64,000 bases of DNA from Streptosporangium carneum. GTDB lineage: Bacteria; Actinomycetota; Actinomycetes; Streptosporangiales; Streptosporangiaceae. The DNA is taken from positions 372,001 to 436,000 of the forward strand of contig NZ_BSEV01000002.1 in the NCBI RefSeq assembly GCF_027922005.1. The letters run 5' to 3'. Positions within the stretch are counted from its first letter, which is position 1; each line of letters begins with the position of its first letter. Shown one piece after another: positions 41,845 to 50,553 of the stretch. Under the pieces are notes generated by a model. It saw nothing but the letters and a program-made list of their open reading frames with translations, did no database searches and was not told where the DNA came from. The position numbers and the translations under genes are program-made.

Positions 41845-43062
41845 ATGGCCACCGTCGCACCTTCCGCCTGGCAGACCGAGCCCGTCCCCAGCGACCCGCG
41901 AGGCTGGGTCGACCGCGCCGCCGAGGTCGCCGCCGTACTGTCGACGGACGCCGCGGCCCGCGACAAGGCGGGCGCGACGCCGTACGCCGAGATCCAGCTG
42001 CTGAAGGACTCGGGCCTGGTCACCCTGCTCGGCCCGGTCGAGCACGGGGGCGGCGGCCAGCACTGGCCGACCGCCTACCGCGTGGTGCGCGAGGTCGCGA
42101 AGGCGGACGGCTCCATCGGCCAGCTGCTCGGCTACCACTACCTGTGGAACTGGGCGGCCAGGCTGGTCGGCACCCGCGAGCAGTGGGAGCTGGTCGAGGC
42201 GGAGGCCGCGCGCGACCGGTGGTTCTTCGGCGGAGCCGTCAACCCGCGCGACAACGACGTGGTCGTCACCGAGGACGGCGACGACCTGGTCTTCACCGGG
42301 CGCAAGTCCTTCTCGACAGGCAGCAAGGTCTCCGACGTCACCGTGCTGGAGGGCGTCCTGGAGGGGACGCAGACGCACGTCTTCGCGATCGTGCCGTCCG
42401 GCAGCGAGGGCCTGACCTTCCATGACGACTGGGACAACATCGGCCAGCGGCTCACCGAGAGCGGCACCGTCACCCTCGACGGGGTCCGCACCCCGTGGGC
42501 GTCGGCCGCCGGCTTCGTGGACAGGGTCTTCCAGCCCCGGGTCTACAACACCCTCAACGTCCCGACCATCCAGCTCGTCTTCGTCAACCTCTACCTCGGC
42601 ATAGCCGCGGGCGCCCTGGAGACCGCGGCGACCTACACCCGCACCAGGTCCCGCTCCTGGCTGCACGGCGGCTACGACAGAGCGGTCGACGAGCCGTACG
42701 TCATCGACGTCTACGGCGACCTCACCGCCAAGCTCTGGGCGGCGGAGGCGCTGGCCGAGCAGGTCGCCCAGGAGGGCCAGAAGCTGCACGACGACCCCGA
42801 CGCTGTCACCGAGCGGGCCCGCGGCGAGTTCGAGGTGCGGGTCGCGGCCGTCAAGGCCGTGGCCACCGACGTGGCTCTGGAGGTGACCAGCCGCATCTTC
42901 GAGGTCACCGGGGCCCGCGCCACCGCCGGCGCCGAGGGGCTGGACCGCTTCTGGCGCAACGTCCGCACCCACACCCTGCACGACCCGGTCGCCTACAAGC
43001 GCCGCGAGGTGGGGCGTCTCGTCCTCACCGGCGAGATTCCCGAACCCACGTGGTACTCATGA
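41845..43062 (+). CDS. SfnB/DszC-like acyl-CoA dehydrogenase-fold flavin monooxygenase
   Basis: The 405 residues have the acyl-CoA dehydrogenase fold but the features of the FMNH2-dependent desulfurisation group: YHYLWNWAARLVGTREQW, RDRWFFGGAVNPRDND, GRKSFSTGSKVSDV, WDNIGQRLTESGTVTLDGV and the end HDPVAYKRREVGRLVLTGEI. Relatives are SfnB, DszC and other sulfur-acquisition oxidoreductases. ATG 41845 follows GAAAGG. It is 154 bases downstream of sfnG on the same strand, so it likely oxidises a related organosulfur compound; the exact substrate is unknown. Confidence 0.88.
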   Translation: MATVAPSAWQTEPVPSDPRGWVDRAAEVAAVLSTDAAARDKAGATPYAEIQLLKDSGLVTLLGPVEHGGGGQHWPTAYRVVREVAKADGSIGQLLGYHYLWNWAARLVGTREQWELVEAEAARDRWFFGGAVNPRDNDVVVTEDGDDLVFTGRKSFSTGSKVSDVTVLEGVLEGTQTHVFAIVPSGSEGLTFHDDWDNIGQRLTESGTVTLDGVRTPWASAAGFVDRVFQPRVYNTLNVPTIQLVFVNLYLGIAAGALETAATYTRTRSRSWLHGGYDRAVDEPYVIDVYGDLTAKLWAAEALAEQVAQEGQKLHDDPDAVTERARGEFEVRVAAVKAVATDVALEVTSRIFEVTGARATAGAEGLDRFWRNVRTHTLHDPVAYKRREVGRLVLTGEIPEPTWYS

Positions 43063-43123
43063 CGGCCCGCCCGCCGGACGCGTGCCCGTCCGGCGGACCC
43101 CCGTGAGCCCGGCGCGAAACCCT

Positions 43124-43174
43124 GGCCGGCGGCGCTCCCCTCCCTCCCCGTGAGGCCGGAGAGCACCGCCGGCC
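43124..43174 (+). terminator. Hairpin terminator after the sulfur operon
   Basis: GGCCGGCGG (43124-43132) and GCTC (43134-43137) pair with GAGC (43161-43164) and CCGCCGGCC (43166-43174), one mismatch, 23-base loop. Confidence 0.65.
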
Positions 43175-43236
43175 TCACTGTTTCCCAGGGGCTCGAACCC
43201 GGGTGGACGCGGTCGGACAGGCGGAAAAACTAAGGG

Positions 43237-43290
43237 TTGACGGTGCATGTCAGCGCGAGTAGCTTCCCGAATTAAATAAGAAGGTTTCTT
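43237..43290 (+). promoter_or_regulatory. Chitinase promoter and adjacent palindrome
   Basis: TTGACG (43237-43242), a 17-base spacer and TAGCTT (43260-43265) form a good sigma-70-type promoter. Just downstream AAGAAGGTTTCTT (43278-43290) is an inverted repeat in AT-rich DNA and could be an operator. The leader to ATG 43408 is about 135 bases. I did not find the classic Streptomyces chitinase direct repeats. Confidence 0.6.
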
Positions 43291-43407
43291 GTTTGTTGCT
43301 TCCCTGAACAGGCGGCTTCCGCCTCCTCAGAGGAAGGTCACACACATGCGCGCGCGAGCACGTTCTCGGGGGACACGCCTTACCTACTCCGCTAGAGAGG
43401 AAGCACG

Positions 43408-46400
43408 ATGTCCCGTCTCCGTTCGTGGAGAGCAGTCGCCGTGACGGTGGTGTGCGCGACCGTCACGGCGGGAATGGCCGCGGTCGGTGCGCCGGCCGCG
43501 CATGCCGCGGCATCGCTGACCGCCAAGTTCACCGCCTCGGATCGAGGCACCTGGTGGCAGGGCACGTACGAGGTGAAGAACAGCGGCGACACGGCCGCGA
43601 CCACCTGGACCCTCGAGTTCGACCTCAACTCCGGCCAGTCCATCGGCAACTGGTGGAACGGCACCCCGACCGTGAGCGGCAGCCACGTGACGGTGAAGCC
43701 GGGCAGCGGCAACGCCAACGTGCCCGCGGGCGGCAGCACCGGCGGCAACAGCTTCGGATTCGTCGGGATGGGGCCGACCACGCCTCCGGCCAACTGCAAG
43801 ATCAACGGCAACCCGTGCGACGGCGCTCCGGTGGACCTCCCACCGACCGCGCCCGGCAAGCCGGTCGCGACCCCCACGACCAACAGCGTGGCCCTGACCT
43901 GGGCCGCCTCGACCGACGACAAGGGCGTCACCGGATACGACGTCTACCAGGGCGGCACGAAGGTCAAGTCGGTCACGACGACCTCGGCCACGGTCGAGGG
44001 CCTCACCCCCGACACCGAGTACACCTTCACGGTCAAGGCCAGGGACACCGCCAACCAGGAGTCGCCGTCCTCCCCGGCGACCACGGTGCGCACGCTCAAG
44101 GACGAGACCCCGGACACCGAGGCGCCCACCGTGCCCGGCACGCCGACCTCGACCAGCAGGACGACCACCAGCGTGACCCTGCAGTGGGGCGCCTCGACCG
44201 ACAACAGGGGCGTCACCTCCTACGAGGTCTACAACGGCGACTCGTCGGCGGCCACAGTGACGGGGACGCCGCCGGGCACCACCACCACGATCAGCGGCCT
44301 GACCGCCGACACCGAGTACACCTTCAAGGTCCGCGCCAAGGACAGGGCTGACAACCGGTCCGCCTTCTCCGGCACGGTCACCGTACGCACCGACAAGCCG
44401 GACACCGACGCGCCGACCACACCGGGCACGCCGACCTCGACCGGCAAGACGAACAACAGCGTGACGCTTCAGTGGGGCGCCTCGACCGACAACAGGGGCG
44501 TCACCTCCTACGAGGTCTACAACGGCGACTCGTCGGCGGCCACAGTGACGGGGACGCCGCCGGGCACCACCACCACGATCAGCGGCCTGACCGCCGACAC
44601 CGAGTACACCTTCAAGGTCCGCGCCAAGGACGCGGCGGGCAACCAGTCCGCCTTCTCCGGCACGGTCACCGTGCGCACCGACAAACTGCCCGTCGACCAG
44701 TCGGCCTGCAGGCCTGACGGCCTCTACCAGTCGCCCGGCGTGACCGGCGTGCCGTACTGCACCGTCTACGACACCAACGGGCGCGAGAAGATGGGCGCCG
44801 ACCACCCGCGCCGCGTGATCGGCTACTTCACCAGCTGGCGGACCGGCCAGAACGGCGCCCCGGCCTACCTGGCGAACAACATCCCGTGGGACAAGATCAC
44901 CCACATCAACTACGCCTTCGCGCACATCGACCGTGACAACAAGGTCTCCGTCGGCTCCCCCGGCCCGAACAACCCGGCCATCGGCATGCAGTGGCCCGGC
45001 GTCGCCGGAGCCGAGATGGACCCGGCGTACTCCTACAAGGGTCACTTCAACCAGCTCAACAAGTTCAAGAAGCAGCACCCCAACGTCAAGACCGTCCTGT
45101 CGATCGGCGGCTGGGCCGAGACCGGCGGCTACCTCGACGACAACGGCGTCCGGCAGGCCACCGGCGGCTTCTACACGATGGCCGGCTCGCAGGCGAGCAT
45201 CAACACCTTCGCCGACTCGGCCGTGAAGTTCATCAAGGACTACGGCTTCGACGGCGTGGACATCGACTACGAGTACGCCACCTCCGCCCCCAACGCCGGC
45301 AACCCCGAGGACTTCAGCTTCTCCAACCCGCGCCGCGCCACGCTGATGGCCGGCTACGTCAACCTGATGAGGACGCTGCGTCAGAAGCTGGACGCCGCCG
45401 CGGCGGCCGACGGCAAGTACTACCTGCTCACCGCCGCCACGACCGCCTCCGGCTGGATCCTGCGCGGCAGTGAGAACTACCAGGTCACCCCGTACCTCGA
45501 CTACGCCAACATGATGACCTACGACCTGCACGGGGCGTGGAACCGCTTCGTCGGCCCGCTGCAGGCGCTGTACGACGACGGCAGCGACGCCGAGATGAAG
45601 TACTGGAACGTCTACGGCACCTACAGCGGCATCGGATACATGAACGGCGACTGGGCCTACCACCACCTGCGCGGTGCGATCCAGTCAGGCCGGATCAACC
45701 TGGGCCTCGGTTACTACAGCCGAGGATGGAAGAGCGTCGTCGGCGGAACCGACGGGCTCTGGGGCACCTCAGACCTGGCCGACCAGAACAACTGCCCCGA
45801 GGGCACCGGCGGCAAGATCGGCTCCAAGGTGCAGTGCGGTGACGGCGCCGTCGGCATCGACAACCTCTGGTACGACCTGGACAAACAGGGCAAGGAGGTC
45901 CCGGCGGGCGTCAACCCGGTCTGGCACTTCAAGAACCTGCAGGAAGGCAAGCAGGGCAGCTACATCACCCAGTACGGCCTGACCCCCGACACCGACCCGA
46001 GCGACCGCATCTCCGGCACCTACGTCCGCAAGTACTCCTCGTCCATGGTCGCCCCCTGGCTGTGGAACAACGACAAGAAGGTCTTCCTGTCCACCGAGGA
46101 CGACCAGTCCGTCCAGACCAAGGCCGACTACGTGGTCAGCAAGGGCCTCGGCGGCATCATGATCTGGGAGCTGGCCGGCGACTACGCCTACTACCCGCAG
46201 CGTGACGGCGGCAAGGGCGAGTACTTCATGGGCGACACGCTCACCACGAAGATCTACAACACCTTCAAGACGGCCGCGCCGTACGGGAACCTGAAGGCGG
46301 GCGGCAGGACCATGCCCACCGACACCCTGAACGTCCAGGCCGATCTGTACGGCTTCGCGGTCGGCGACGCCAACTACCCGATCTCCCCCAAGCTCAAGTT

Positions 46401-46719
46401 CACCAACAACTCGACCACCACCATCCCCGGCGGCGCGACCATCGAGTTCGACTACGGGACCTCCGCCCCGGCGACCATGAGCCAGACGACCGGCTGGACG
46501 CTGACCACCGTGTCGACGGGGCACACGGGACCGAACGTCGGCGGCCTCAAGGGCGACTTCCACCGGGTCCGGCTCACGGTCCCGACCTGGGAGAGCATCG
46601 CCCCCGGCCAGTCGAAGGAGGTCCAGCTCCGGTATGACCTGCCCATCGCCGCCCCGTCCAACTTCACCGTGACGTTCGGCGGAAAGTCCTACCGGTTGGC
46701 GTTCGACAACCCGCGCTGA
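43408..46719 (+). CDS. Secreted GH18 chitinase with CBM2, three FN3 and C-terminal domain
   Basis: The 1103 residues begin with a signal peptide (MSRLRSWRAVAVTVVCATVT, cleavage after AAHAA near 36). A CBM2 follows (FTASDRGTWWQGTYEVKNSG, NWWNGTP), then three FN3 modules (about 150-230, 240-325 and 335-425), a linker with two Cys, and the GH18 barrel from RVIGYFTSWR. The catalytic motif DGVDIDYEYA is near residue 620, with SIGGW upstream and MTYDLHG later. The last ~140 residues (LKAGGRTMPTDTLNVQADLY) form a chitinase C-terminal beta domain. It degrades chitin outside the cell. The start at ATG 43408 follows GAGAGGAAG. FN3 modules 2 and 3 are almost identical in DNA. Confidence 0.95.
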   Translation: MSRLRSWRAVAVTVVCATVTAGMAAVGAPAAHAAASLTAKFTASDRGTWWQGTYEVKNSGDTAATTWTLEFDLNSGQSIGNWWNGTPTVSGSHVTVKPGSGNANVPAGGSTGGNSFGFVGMGPTTPPANCKINGNPCDGAPVDLPPTAPGKPVATPTTNSVALTWAASTDDKGVTGYDVYQGGTKVKSVTTTSATVEGLTPDTEYTFTVKARDTANQESPSSPATTVRTLKDETPDTEAPTVPGTPTSTSRTTTSVTLQWGASTDNRGVTSYEVYNGDSSAATVTGTPPGTTTTISGLTADTEYTFKVRAKDRADNRSAFSGTVTVRTDKPDTDAPTTPGTPTSTGKTNNSVTLQWGASTDNRGVTSYEVYNGDSSAATVTGTPPGTTTTISGLTADTEYTFKVRAKDAAGNQSAFSGTVTVRTDKLPVDQSACRPDGLYQSPGVTGVPYCTVYDTNGREKMGADHPRRVIGYFTSWRTGQNGAPAYLANNIPWDKITHINYAFAHIDRDNKVSVGSPGPNNPAIGMQWPGVAGAEMDPAYSYKGHFNQLNKFKKQHPNVKTVLSIGGWAETGGYLDDNGVRQATGGFYTMAGSQASINTFADSAVKFIKDYGFDGVDIDYEYATSAPNAGNPEDFSFSNPRRATLMAGYVNLMRTLRQKLDAAAAADGKYYLLTAATTASGWILRGSENYQVTPYLDYANMMTYDLHGAWNRFVGPLQALYDDGSDAEMKYWNVYGTYSGIGYMNGDWAYHHLRGAIQSGRINLGLGYYSRGWKSVVGGTDGLWGTSDLADQNNCPEGTGGKIGSKVQCGDGAVGIDNLWYDLDKQGKEVPAGVNPVWHFKNLQEGKQGSYITQYGLTPDTDPSDRISGTYVRKYSSSMVAPWLWNNDKKVFLSTEDDQSVQTKADYVVSKGLGGIMIWELAGDYAYYPQRDGGKGEYFMGDTLTTKIYNTFKTAAPYGNLKAGGRTMPTDTLNVQADLYGFAVGDANYPISPKLKFTNNSTTTIPGGATIEFDYGTSAPATMSQTTGWTLTTVSTGHTGPNVGGLKGDFHRVRLTVPTWESIAPGQSKEVQLRYDLPIAAPSNFTVTFGGKSYRLAFDNPR
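44182..44631. repeat. Identical 162-bp duplication inside the chitinase FN3 region
   Basis: Bases 44182-44343 and 44470-44631 appear identical, offset by 288 bases (96 codons), covering most of FN3 modules 2 and 3. Flanks have diverged. This points to a recent tandem duplication or gene conversion. Confidence 0.85.
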
Positions 46720-46750
46720 CCGTTTCCCGACCCTCTCCACCCTGTCCCCG

Positions 46751-46787
46751 CGTTCCGCCCGGCCGTCAAGCCGGGCGGAACGTTTTT
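46751..46787 (+). terminator. Strong intrinsic terminator after the chitinase
   Basis: CGTTCCGCCCGGC (46751-46763) pairs perfectly with GCCGGGCGGAACG (46770-46782), loop CGTCAA, followed by TTTTT. Confidence 0.95.
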
Positions 46788-47268
46788 CAGCACCTTTCCC
46801 ATATGTTTCCCGGCATTCTTGAAAGCGCTCTCCCACACCGCCCGTTCGACGTCTCCGGCGCCTTCCGGCCAATCAGACCGCTAAAGGCGAAACCATTTCA
46901 CGATCCATGCCGGCCGCATGTCCACGTCCGTCAAGATCCGAATCGCGCCCGCTCCCGGCGTGCCCTCCGCGACGCGAGGGCCTCTCGGCACGGGCGGAAC
47001 CTCCCACGTCCACCGTCCCGCCACGAGGCCCCGACCATGTCATTGAGCGTCCCCTCCGTGCCCGGAGCGCCGCACCGGCCTCCCGTCCCCGGGACGTCTC
47101 GCCTCTCGCGCGCTCCCGCTTGACGTTCACCGTCGATCTGGTTCAATCGGTCCAAAGTGGTGAGGCGGATAGTGCACGACAAAAGCTGTGCAGGATCACA
47201 AGGGAGTGATTCCTCCATCCCTCGGCGTACGCATACCGGCCGCGAACACAAAGGGAAAAGGAACTGCA
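46788..47268. other. Intergenic region before the radical SAM gene
   Basis: These 481 bases contain no gene I can support. A TTGACG near 47119 without a matching -10 is the only hint of a promoter. An in-frame GTG at 47188 would extend the radical SAM protein by 27 residues, but it has no ribosome site. Confidence 0.5.
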
Positions 47269-49251
47269 TTGCTGGAGAACGTTCACGTGCACCGATTCCC
47301 GCAGACAACCGTTTCCGCCGGATTCAAGGAGCTTCTCTCCGCGCGCAGGGAACGGCTCGCCGCCGACCTCGCGCACGGAAGGATACCTGACCGCTACTTC
47401 CCCGTGCTCTCGGTGCTCGCCCCCGTGATGACGCAGCCGGAGGGCGAGATCACCTATCCCGGTGACCCGATGTGCCTCTACGCGGCGCTCTCCGTCGCGG
47501 CGCACAACGCCGTGCACGACGCGGGCCCGCTCGAACTCGCCCGGCACTACAACGACATGGCCCCCCGGTGGACCCGTTTTCCCGGCGTCGACTACCGCCT
47601 GTCCGTGGGACACGACGGCTACCGGCCGTACGTCGAGGCTCCCAACACCGACCAGACCGTCTTCGACCCCCGGGTGTGGGACGAGCAGGCACGGGCCCGC
47701 TGGATCCGGCTGCTCCGCGAGACCCGGCCCAGGGTCGTGCTGATCAGCAGCGTCTCCCCCGCGCACCGGTACGCCCTGGAGATCGCGGAGCTGGCGAAAC
47801 GCGAGGCGCCGGGCGTCTACGTGATCCTGGGCGGACGACACGTCGACGAGACGATCGGCTGCGCTCCCGGACAGGACACACTCGTGCTCGCGCCCAGCAG
47901 CACGCTCACGGTCATGGACGACGGCAGGGTGCCGCGCGTGGTCGACGCCCTCGTCGCCGGCGAGGCCTACCACTCGCTCGACCTGCTCGTGCGCGCCGTC
48001 GCGCTCTCCATCGACCTGGACACCCGATGGGTGGCGCCGGAGCGGGTCCGGCGCCACCTGGAGGAGCTGCTCCGCGTCCACGGCGCCGCCCCGGGACGCT
48101 CCCTCGTCATCCTGGTCACCGGCGACGCCGTACACGCCTATCCGCAGGAGGGGCGCAGGCTCGACCTGGCGGCGCTGCCGTCGCCGTACGAGGCGTTCGC
48201 GATCCGGTCCAGGTTCCCGATCTTCGTCGACGGCGCGACCGGTGAGATCCAGCGGACGGCGCACGTGATGGTGTCGAACGCCTGCCCCTACCAGTGCAAC
48301 TTCTGCTCGGAGTCCGCCAAACTCGCGGGCGGCCTGAAACGCTTCGGCAGGACGGCCTCCGCGATCGAGCGGGTGTGCGAATACGTCGGATACGGCGCGG
48401 AGGCCCTGTTCTTCGACGACTCCATCTTCTGGAGTGGCACGTTCCGCGACATCGCCGAGTTCTGCGCGAAGCTCGGCGAGATCCGCCGGACGCCGGCGAA
48501 CGAGCTGGACAGGGGCCTTCTGCGTTTCCTGCGGACGGAGGCCGACGTCACCCGCCTGCGCGACCTGCAGTGGGGCGCGCAGCTGACCGTGGACGTGCTC
48601 GTCGGGCCGCGCTCCCCCGAGGAGACCGGCGCCGTTCTCGACGGGATGCGCGAGGCGGGGTGCACCTACGTCTACATCGGCCTCGAGAGCATGTCCGCGC
48701 GGGTCATGGACAAGATCCACAAGAACCTCCGCCGCGTCGAGGGACGCGACTGGGCGACGAAGGCGCGCGAGGCGACGTCGCTGGTGAAGTCACACGGGCT
48801 CAGGGTCGGCACGTCCGTCCTCTTCGGGCTCGACGGGGAGACGCGCGCCAGCATCGACGAGACGATCGCCGGGGTGAGCGAGCTGATCGACGACGGGCTC
48901 ATCGACCTCGCCAGCCCGAACATCCTGACCTACCATCCCGCGACGCCGATCACCCGGCTCCACGGCATGGTCGACAAACTCGACTACCACTCGCCGTGGA
49001 TCGACAACCGCGAGCCGTACATCTACTTCGAGGAGGCCTTCCCCGGCGTCGTGTCCGTCGCGCTGACGGAGGACGACCTCTGGTACATCCACGACGAGAC
49101 CGGCAAGCGCTGGGGCGCCACGCGCAACGACAGCGCGCCCGTCTCCCCCGAACAAGCCCCCGAACAGGCCCCCGGCAGGACCTTGGACCGTGACACGACC
49201 TTCGACGGAACCTCGGCAGGACCTCGACCGGCCCCCGACAGAACCAGGTGA
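47269..49251 (+). CDS. B12-binding-type radical SAM enzyme
   Basis: I start at TTG 47269 because GGGAAAAGG precedes it by seven bases; the result is 660 residues. A Rossmann-like N-terminal part (PRVVLISSVSPAHRYALEIA, VYVILGGRHVDE) resembles a B12-binding domain but lacks the DxHxxG cobalamin motif. The radical SAM motif is SNACPYQCNFCSES near residue 344 (CxxxCxxC), followed by ALFFDDSIFWSGTFRDI, YVYIGLESMSARVMDKIHKN and VGTSVLFGLDGETRASIDET. Such enzymes methylate or rearrange unactivated carbons. It is coupled to a PLP enzyme, which suggests an amino-acid-derived small molecule; the product cannot be named. Confidence 0.82.
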   Translation: MLENVHVHRFPQTTVSAGFKELLSARRERLAADLAHGRIPDRYFPVLSVLAPVMTQPEGEITYPGDPMCLYAALSVAAHNAVHDAGPLELARHYNDMAPRWTRFPGVDYRLSVGHDGYRPYVEAPNTDQTVFDPRVWDEQARARWIRLLRETRPRVVLISSVSPAHRYALEIAELAKREAPGVYVILGGRHVDETIGCAPGQDTLVLAPSSTLTVMDDGRVPRVVDALVAGEAYHSLDLLVRAVALSIDLDTRWVAPERVRRHLEELLRVHGAAPGRSLVILVTGDAVHAYPQEGRRLDLAALPSPYEAFAIRSRFPIFVDGATGEIQRTAHVMVSNACPYQCNFCSESAKLAGGLKRFGRTASAIERVCEYVGYGAEALFFDDSIFWSGTFRDIAEFCAKLGEIRRTPANELDRGLLRFLRTEADVTRLRDLQWGAQLTVDVLVGPRSPEETGAVLDGMREAGCTYVYIGLESMSARVMDKIHKNLRRVEGRDWATKAREATSLVKSHGLRVGTSVLFGLDGETRASIDETIAGVSELIDDGLIDLASPNILTYHPATPITRLHGMVDKLDYHSPWIDNREPYIYFEEAFPGVVSVALTEDDLWYIHDETGKRWGATRNDSAPVSPEQAPEQAPGRTLDRDTTFDGTSAGPRPAPDRTR

Positions 49252-49258
49252 GCGCCCG

Positions 49259-50422
49259 ATGACTCTGGACGCCCTCGAACTGGCCGCACTCTCCCTGCGG
49301 GACGGGGAGAAGTGGGCCTCCGTCCCCGACGGCGTGCTGCCCGCGTGGGTCGCGGACATGGACTTCCCGATCTCCCCGGTCATCCGGCGGGCGCTGCTCC
49401 GCCGGATCGACACCGACCTCGGATATCCCGCGTGGTACGACGAGTCCCAAGGCGGGCCGCTGGGAGAGGCGTTCGCCGAGCGCATGCTGGGGCGCTTCGG
49501 CTTCGCCGCCGACCCCGCGCACGTCAGGCTGTTCACCGACGTCAACCAGGCCATGCAGGTCGTGCTGCACTTCGGCACCTCGCAGGGCGACCCGGTCGCG
49601 CTGCACACCCCGGCCTGCCCGCCGTTCGCGGAGACGCTGGTCAGGCTGGGCCGCCCGCCCAGGGCCGTGCCGATCCGCCGGCGGGACGACCGCTGGCAGC
49701 TCGACCTCGACCGGCTCGCCGACGAGATCCGTGGACGCTCCGGCCCCCCGTGCCGCGCGCTGTTCCTGGTCAACCCGCACAACCCGACGGGACGGGTCTT
49801 CCTGCGGGAGGAACTCGAGGAGCTGGCGAGGCTGGCGGTCGAGCACGACCTGCTGGTGATCTCCGACGAGGTGCACGCCGAGCTGACCTACGAGGGACAC
49901 CGGCACATCCCGTTCGCCTCGATCTCCGACGAGGCCGCCGCGCGCACGGTGACGATCACCTCGGGCAGCAAGGCGTTCAACCTGGCGGGGGCGCGCTGCG
50001 CCGTCGCGCACATCGGCGTCAGAGAGGTCCGTGAGGCCGTCGACGAGCACCGCGGCCTCCTGTTCGGCCAGGTGAGCGCCCTGGGAGTGGACGCGCTCAG
50101 GGCCGCGTGGACCGGCGGGGACCCCTGGCTGGACACCGTGAAAGCCCTGCTGGCCCGCAACCGGCTCCGGGTCGCCGAACGCCTGCCCGAGGGCGTCGGC
50201 CACCGCCTCCCCGACGCCACCTACCTCGCGTGGCTGGACTGCCGCTCCCTCGGCCTCGGCGACGACCCGTCCGCGTTCTTCCTGGAGAAGGCCAAGGTGA
50301 TGCTCTTCAGAGGCTCGGAGTTCGGCCCCGAGGGCAACGGCTTCGCCCGCCTGAACTTCGCCACCTCCCCCGCGGTCCTCGACGAACTGCTGAACCGAAT
50401 CCGCGCCGCCGTACCGGACTGA
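49259..50422 (+). CDS. MalY/PatB-type PLP-dependent aminotransferase or C-S lyase
   Basis: The 387-residue fold-type I PLP enzyme begins MTLDALELAALSLRDGEKW at ATG 49259, after AGGTGAG and seven bases beyond the radical SAM stop. Signatures are LPAWVADMDFPISPVI, FTDVNQAMQVVLHF, VNPHNPTGRVF, VISDEVHAELTYEGH and the Schiff-base Lys in TSGSKAFNLAGAR. This group includes cystathionine beta-lyases and aminotransferases of natural-product pathways. Working with the radical SAM enzyme is inferred from coupling. Confidence 0.88.
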   Translation: MTLDALELAALSLRDGEKWASVPDGVLPAWVADMDFPISPVIRRALLRRIDTDLGYPAWYDESQGGPLGEAFAERMLGRFGFAADPAHVRLFTDVNQAMQVVLHFGTSQGDPVALHTPACPPFAETLVRLGRPPRAVPIRRRDDRWQLDLDRLADEIRGRSGPPCRALFLVNPHNPTGRVFLREELEELARLAVEHDLLVISDEVHAELTYEGHRHIPFASISDEAAARTVTITSGSKAFNLAGARCAVAHIGVREVREAVDEHRGLLFGQVSALGVDALRAAWTGGDPWLDTVKALLARNRLRVAERLPEGVGHRLPDATYLAWLDCRSLGLGDDPSAFFLEKAKVMLFRGSEFGPEGNGFARLNFATSPAVLDELLNRIRAAVPD

Positions 50423-50441
50423 CCCACCCGCCCCTCACTCC

Positions 50442-50465
50442 GTGGCCGTCCCTCGGAACGGCCAC
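50442..50465 (+). terminator. Terminator after the PLP enzyme
   Basis: GTGGCCGT (50442-50449) pairs with ACGGCCAC (50458-50465), an 8-bp perfect stem and 8-base loop, 20 bases after the stop. Confidence 0.7.
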
Positions 50466-50517
50466 ACCCCGTAGGAACCCCTCGCAGGCCTGGTGGCTCC
50501 GGCGCGACTTCCACCCG

Positions 50518-50545
50518 TTGCCGATGACGAAGATCTCCATAGACT
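50518..50545 (+). promoter_or_regulatory. Probable leaderless promoter of the SBD-HNH gene
   Basis: TTGCCG (50518-50523), 16 bases and TAGACT (50540-50545) end eight bases before GTG 50554; no ribosome site is visible. Confidence 0.5.
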
Positions 50546-50553
50546 GACGGACT

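Noticed and set aside
43182-43200. TTCGAGCC-like sequence resembling a tRNA T-arm on the minus strand
   Set aside because: No acceptor stem, D-arm or anticodon arm can be folded around it.
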